DNA of 6,808 nt from a bacterium (lineage in GTDB: Bacteria; ARS69): NCBI GenBank assembly GCA_025774805.1, contig JALGZR010000165.1, forward strand, positions 1 to 6,808, written 5' to 3'. The notes beneath the pieces are model-generated. The model did not search any database. It had not been told where the DNA came from and worked only from the letters and a program-made list of their open reading frames with translations. Shown here piece after piece: positions 6,301 through 6,808 of this stretch. Within the stretch, counting starts at the first letter, position 1, and every line of letters begins with the position of its first letter. The translations under genes and the position numbers were made by a program.

Positions 6301-6805
6301 GCCCCGGCGGACGATCAGCCCCTTCGAGCTCCGGAACAAGGAGCCCCAGGACATCGCGCGGCCCTGGACGAGCGGCTTCGCGAAGTGGGTCGCGTCCTGG
6401 CTGCCCGGCGACTGGAGCCCCATCCAGATCGACGCCATGGTCTACGGCTACACGGGAGGCCTCGGAACCCAGCTGCTCCGGGTTCCGGACGTGCTCCTCG
6501 AGAAGGCCGAGGGTGTCCGGAAGGTCCAGCCGGCCGACTGGCCGATCCTGGGGACGTTCGTCAAGAGGGAGAGCCCCACGGCATCGAGGACTGTCCGCGA
6601 GATGTGGGACGACCTGGAGCGGCTGAGGCGCAAGCGTGGCAGCGGGACGCTGACGCCGCTCGAGACCCTCCGGCTGCCGGCGCTCGAGAAGGCCTCGAAA
6701 GCTATCTCGGAGATCCTCGATCGGTGGGAACAGGGGATGTACCCGCGCGAGCTCGCCGCGCAGCTGGTCCTGCTCCAGGCCCGGATGGCCCAGGTTATCA
6801 AGTAG
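2..6805 (+). CDS. Giant multidomain phage/mobile-element polyvalent protein (ART, SAP-like, clamp-like, zincin-like and LPD38-like regions)
   Basis: A 2267-residue protein fills the window and ends at TAG 6803-6805. The domains in order are: helical N-terminus, ADP-ribosyltransferase-like (194-327), SAP/Rho-N-like (351-389), GEPLGW module (499-540), coiled coil (590-665), winged-helix-like (865-915), DnaN-like (945-1112), degenerate zincin (1174-1340) and a long helical C-terminal half with LPD38-type motifs. This string of unrelated effector and DNA-handling domains, with no signal peptide, is characteristic of polyvalent proteins of phages and conjugative elements, which are thought to enter the recipient with the DNA. 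The GTG at base 2 is the first possible start in the window, but only one base precedes it. The true start may lie upstream, and no ribosome-binding site can be judged. An in-frame ATG at 32-34 has GGAG directly abutting it, too close for a normal site. The reading frame is very secure; the exact biological role is not known. Confidence 0.93.
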   Translation: MPRPPALQPEMAGLVNEWRNRTVETLGQVAPDDPKTDALMATVDALADWAVLAPENDPMLPQFVAVLQSPEMLQTMAQRPFEVVEELAAMVSAGESFESLVERLTLRFQPELAQQVADQERAEAEAPEPAEPGETPEPLGELEARVRAMIGDEALAGIRQENRTDEAYRAVLVELEQKLAEIEAPLSVEVPEGNEFEVFHGRGRGEKAEVYAEGVEGPILGPGKYYAFSEREAQAYGPEVTRETVTVENPLRITSDQELLKIVGRDLDILSIEGQGEAGRQLRAYAEKHGHDAIVIEAPWGRDMNAAGESHKRIRSMFGGSQLVVLREAGEEEAPTLQQRLEEYREATAKMTRKELEKEAKSLGLGGLSKHTKNTLRELVIRTAEIRARQVEEAREKAEKAPALLDALDKLSDEEILAKGLKYLRDTFDDIDAFSGEEEAFDEDLGRRMLAMRDRLDRLEEKAEGVGEEPPKDVPKEPEKGAAKVREEEILKEASVKKLGYSVLPWRIVTSEGKELSSPSGEPLGWRLKREATAALERMRAGDRSDIEEAEERHAAAVARSKEIHEPKYKKAEAPPEIPAFEPTEPLPGSQEFRKLEQRREQLSTEISGWREKLEKKKASLRRSRKPQTLADLRRNIAAIEKQMEPLEKEQAKIRERISKAYTEQRATDEHPINRIRALVELGRMSFEDAIKVSEGWLREHLAGEGLSPQDAAIFASKLAQPLVSLTGTTDEDQIARWVKSTALELAAREITEPLHAVPRELFKTPEVGGKVDKIKALSRRDDLSLGELLDQAIALGEEINAYLAKERRLVKAEEKRQEELEASAAKRARELEEEIAKGGHLITSASRTLRDALVRLVEQRDARYLEEWQAEGGFAPMLSKPQEKAMVKAGYLKAGERGLALTPEGLEASKKIREVLDLLQHESIEFRQPVKPKGLADPAKVRSDVEIGGKLEKVANAFTAREATRYAMNAPYWAEGEVVGTDGRTLIVIPTKHSRDPGVYVAGTGEKIEAVYPDYRAVLHHTNQIGVLTSAAIYEAGVRPPDLKPEEKTSLVKIGDNFFDAGLIERAGRALLDLGIQAVHAYQKDSNSPLELYEAGATKSVKIAVMGLTPGAGAGLLYSTLPISETVPKKARRKKKKAPEGMPGEAPPGGPGAIGTPSIFRGLPAGERKAPGRVTKDDIWERLTELSGATIRQGRARFKAGTVGWYRDWNHVIRMRESRPLAVMAHEKLLGKERATGADLPPAVRSELSDLGFTLYGDEEPANGYVAEGFAEFVARYLMASWWNGEDMATVTPATYRWFFDTVLAGHPTEAGFHQVRGMYDLFYLQGSLGRVDASIAWDDETASLARFLGALRNAGHRLRKAGEDDLQDWMMVDRARAEQLGRSLEFHESLHAQALSLQATAESIAKSFLLDHTVNLKGEITGKSLKEALKPIGDREREWWVFMKALRDLTLVQTVQNDRAEYAERIAESNERERQMAATDPDYEAKIIREPTDEELVRKFPEIDTGISHGDARWVVEQLDNATFREAAIEYTAFMDRVLDFLVDSGVMTMRAKERLRERHPIYLPLNRVFDDAERVWVRKARKRGGLGGRPIKKISGSTRLSRDPLTLTIQQVHNSLNAAQKARFAREIVKVAEKEDMGWLAEKVTKPMRLIEARLSAFKEQLEAAGLEMDGTDLDYVLSLWTNTHSEFAGRPIVAIVRRGETEYWEIKDPDLYTTLMELDKNVSAVGIRLLAVPGTLVRMGAVQLSLPFAIKNALMRDPALAPVFSSTFFPGVGGFYEALVSALADARNAPVVKGIIDRIPAKLRKFGAKVGKRAETAAQMRAAGGEFVTFAQQVRVGTTRVWRERLSPVSHKERLLEIGRNPLLAVARLPGVLWKGVAIMQEAIGRTELWVRNPEFEARLAEGKEKYGDTEMAVRYALYHAKDVMNNYSRAGVIARSLGPMYPFFTARIAGASKELRVFALLRDIGGKRTRRWPAAVMRAIAGLTLPSLMLWWLFKDEEWYQEIEEWMRRGFWVFSFDGGETIWKIPKPWTLAEVFSNKLEMLLLEQEESLLGEAGEIARQLSPVSNIMGTIPILLRPAVEAATYTRGFGSESFFSPRRTISPFELRNKEPQDIARPWTSGFAKWVASWLPGDWSPIQIDAMVYGYTGGLGTQLLRVPDVLLEKAEGVRKVQPADWPILGTFVKRESPTASRTVREMWDDLERLRRKRGSGTLTPLETLRLPALEKASKAISEILDRWEQGMYPRELAAQLVLLQARMAQVIK
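359..424 (+). other. Glu/Pro-rich interdomain linker
   Basis: Residues about 120-141 are dominated by Glu, Ala and Pro, with repeated EP/PE pairs. This is typical of a flexible acidic linker. It separates the N-terminal helices from the helix leading into the ADP-ribosyltransferase-like domain. Confidence 0.6.
581..982 (+). other. ADP-ribosyltransferase-like domain (polyvalent-protein ART type)
   Basis: Residues 194-327 show the order of motifs expected of a short ADP-ribosyltransferase fold. A strand ending VFHGRG carries H200. GPGKYYAF (222-228) carries Y225 and Y226, in the place of the 'G-x-Y-F-(T/A)' tyrosine motif. ENPLRI follows, then GHDAIVI (290-296) and a last strand SQLVVL (321-326). 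This matches the H-Y-E-like arrangement of ARTs in polyvalent proteins, which would transfer ADP-ribose from NAD+ to a target, probably a host protein. The residue on the last strand, where many relatives carry Glu, is Gln322, so catalytic activity is uncertain. Codon use here is less G/C-ending than in most of the gene (30 of 103 codons from residue 160 to 262 end in A or T), which suggests a transferred module. The fold call is fairly secure; activity and target are unknown. Confidence 0.72.
1052..1168 (+). other. SAP/Rho-N-like helix-extended-loop-helix module
   Basis: Residues 351-389 start MTRKELEKEAKSLGL and continue through a Gly/Ser/Lys turn (GGLSKHTKN) into a second helix, LRELVIR. 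Helix, extended loop with a basic patch, then helix is the layout of SAP, HeH and Rho N-terminal domains, which bind nucleic acids. The likely role is tethering the protein to DNA (or RNA). The motif is short, so similarity could be convergent. Confidence 0.55.
1169..1495 (+). other. Charged helical spacer, probably partly coiled coil
   Basis: Residues 390-498 are almost entirely Glu, Lys, Arg, Ala and Leu, with heptad-like spacing of Leu and Met (for example RRMLAMRDRLDRLEEK). A Pro/Lys/Glu stretch (residues about 461-478) breaks the helix. No family is recognised. It links the SAP-like module to the GEPLGW module. Confidence 0.5.
1496..1621 (+). other. Small GEPLGW-containing module, unidentified
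   Basis: Residues 499-540 look like a compact two- or three-strand unit (SVLPWRIVTSEGKEL), followed by a turn PSGEPLGW (519-526) and a helix starting RLKREATAALERM. Trp506, Gly525 and Trp526 give it a well-packed look, and the boundaries on both sides are charged helical linkers. I do not recognise the family. Its shape, strands then a helix with basic residues, could suit nucleic-acid or protein binding, but that is only a guess. The surrounding codons (residues 482-557) show 19 of 76 ending in A or T, against about 4% in the zincin region, so it may have its own history. Confidence 0.45.
1769..1996 (+). other. Coiled-coil segment
   Basis: Residues 590-665 contain long Glu/Lys/Arg/Gln runs with Leu or Ile at heptad-like spacing (FRKLEQRREQLSTEI, then IAAIEKQMEPLEKEQAKI). 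One Lys/Arg/Pro break near residues 645-650 divides two helices, giving a possible antiparallel hairpin. It follows a Pro/Glu-rich linker (residues about 572-588). Such a segment would give reach or oligomerisation. Confidence 0.65.
1997..2593 (+). other. Helical region, unassigned
   Basis: Residues 666-864 are helical by composition. They include INRIRALVELGRMSFEDAI, a Ser/Leu/Thr-rich stretch, and a final highly charged helix (residues about 806-838) of Glu, Lys and Arg. No catalytic motif or known fold is visible. It connects the coiled coil to the winged-helix-like segment. Confidence 0.4.
2594..2746 (+). other. Winged-helix-like segment
   Basis: Residues 865-915 read as helix, helix, then a short hairpin: KPQEKAMVKAGYLKAG followed by GLALTPEGLEASKKI. 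The pattern 'aGyL...gLaLTpeGl' closely resembles the recognition helix, wing and following helix of winged helix-turn-helix proteins, where the wing is often followed by 'LT..G'. It sits directly before the clamp-like domain, so it may form a DNA-binding arm for it. The similarity is short and could also reflect a non-DNA-binding winged helix. Confidence 0.5.
2834..3337 (+). other. DNA sliding clamp (DnaN)-like domain, compact form
   Basis: Residues 945-1112 follow the motif order of bacterial DNA polymerase III beta. RYAMNAPYWAEGEVV leads into TDGRTLIVIP (982-991), like 'ATDGHRLA' in DnaN. VYPDYRAVL (1012-1020) matches the highly conserved 'FPDYRRVLP'. A strand-helix FFDAGLIERAGRALLDLG, the SPLEL strand (1089-1093) and a last strand IAVMGLTP (1104-1111) match the end of DnaN, which has 'SPL...' and '..VMPM'. 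At about 168 residues it is roughly half of the usual 366-370, so it looks like an abridged clamp. A ring, a clamp fragment that binds polymerase partners, or a decoy of the host clamp are all possible. Resemblance is recognised by eye; the family assignment is probable, the function inferred. Confidence 0.65.
3386..3520 (+). other. Basic patch followed by Gly/Pro-rich linker
   Basis: Residues 1129-1138 are PKKARRKKKK. About 30 residues rich in Gly, Pro and Glu follow, up to about 1173. This is a disordered linker between the clamp-like and zincin-like domains. The basic run could contact DNA. Confidence 0.7.
3521..4021 (+). other. Degenerate zincin metallopeptidase-like domain
   Basis: Residues 1174-1340 match the layout of the metallopeptidase domain common in polyvalent proteins. 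An early helix and strands are followed by VMAHEKLLGKE (1224-1234) at the active-site helix. Then comes the conserved motif YVAEGFAEFVARYL (1266-1279), whose glutamates (E1269, E1273) include the expected third metal ligand. A trailing helix ends LQGSLGRV. In active members the first motif is HExxH, usually followed by a short helix before the 'KLL' equivalent. Here H1227 and E1228 are present but the second His is missing and KLL follows at once, so the site looks inactivated by a short in-frame loss. Probable role: formerly protein-cleaving, now structural or scaffold. Confidence 0.6.
4022..5206 (+). other. Helical middle region leading to the LPD38-like part
   Basis: Residues 1341-1735 are mainly helical. 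Recognisable marks are an intact HESLH (1389-1393), RERHPIYLPLNR (1559-1570), a basic Gly-rich turn followed by KKISGSTRLSRDPL (1595-1608), and a strand-rich segment with YWEIKDPDLYTTLMEL. The order 'HPIYLPL', 'GS.R...DP', 'IKDPDLY' is typical of large phage proteins that carry the LPD38-type C-terminus. Enzymatic activity is not indicated. Confidence 0.5.
5207..6151 (+). other. LPD38-like region with one hydrophobic, possibly membrane-inserting segment
   Basis: Residues 1736-2050 carry FAIKNALMRDP (1752-1762, an F-x3-N-x3-RD motif), a helix with YALYHAKDVMNNYS, and MYPFFTARIAGASKE (1945-1959). A hydrophobic run AIAGLTLPSLMLWWLF (1984-1999) follows, then an aromatic WYQEIEEWMRRGFWVF stretch and WKIPKPWTLAEVF (2028-2040). 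The same succession occurs in polyvalent and large phage proteins assigned to LPD38. The hydrophobic and Trp-rich segment could insert in a membrane during delivery of DNA, or pack in the virion. Family assignment is from memory of the motif order and is moderately secure. Confidence 0.6.
6152..6802 (+). other. C-terminal tail of the polyvalent protein
   Basis: Residues 2051-2267 continue from the LPD38-like region. They include a hydrophobic loop with SNIMGTIPILLRPAVEAA, a Pro/Arg-rich turn, WASWLPGDWSPIQID, a Gly/Tyr-rich YGYTGGLG, and a final pair of charged helices starting near TASRTVREMWDDLERL. The closing part, 'LTPLE...LPALEKA', is helical and likely packs as a hairpin. It ends at the TAG three bases before the window end, so nothing can be said of a downstream gene or terminator. 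Confidence 0.5.
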
Positions 6806-6808
6806 GCC

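Overview
The window is essentially one gene. A single open reading frame runs on the + strand from a GTG at base 2 to a TAG at 6803-6805 and encodes 2267 residues. No intergenic space, RNA gene, repeat array or second convincing gene is visible. The DNA is GC-rich, and most of the frame ends its codons almost only in G or C. This points to a high-GC bacterium, or a phage or mobile element of one; the species cannot be named from this sequence.

The protein looks like a large phage or mobile-element 'polyvalent protein': a giant chain of unrelated domains, in a class thought to enter the recipient cell with the incoming DNA. In order I read: a helical N-terminus (about 1-120) and an E/P-rich linker; an ADP-ribosyltransferase-like domain (about 194-327); a SAP/Rho-N-like DNA-binding module (351-389); charged helices; a small unidentified module centred on GEPLGW (499-540); a coiled coil (590-665); an unassigned helical region; a winged-helix-like segment (865-915); a domain resembling a compact bacterial sliding clamp (DnaN-like, 945-1112); a basic then Gly/Pro-rich linker; a zincin metallopeptidase-like domain whose HExxH motif is broken (1174-1340); and about 900 residues of mostly helical sequence. 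The last part holds an FxxxNxxxRD motif, a YPFF motif, one hydrophobic segment and an IPKPW motif, and resembles the LPD38-type region of polyvalent proteins.

A plausible joint role is a virion- or transfer-associated protein delivered with DNA. The C-terminal part would serve packaging, injection or membrane association. The N-terminal and central modules (ART, SAP, winged helix, clamp-like) would act on host proteins or on entering DNA. This is inference from domain content only.

The most interesting points are the clamp-like domain inside a polyvalent protein, the apparent small in-frame loss at the zincin active site, and a patchy drop in G/C-ending codons over the ADP-ribosyltransferase and GEPLGW modules, which suggests module exchange.
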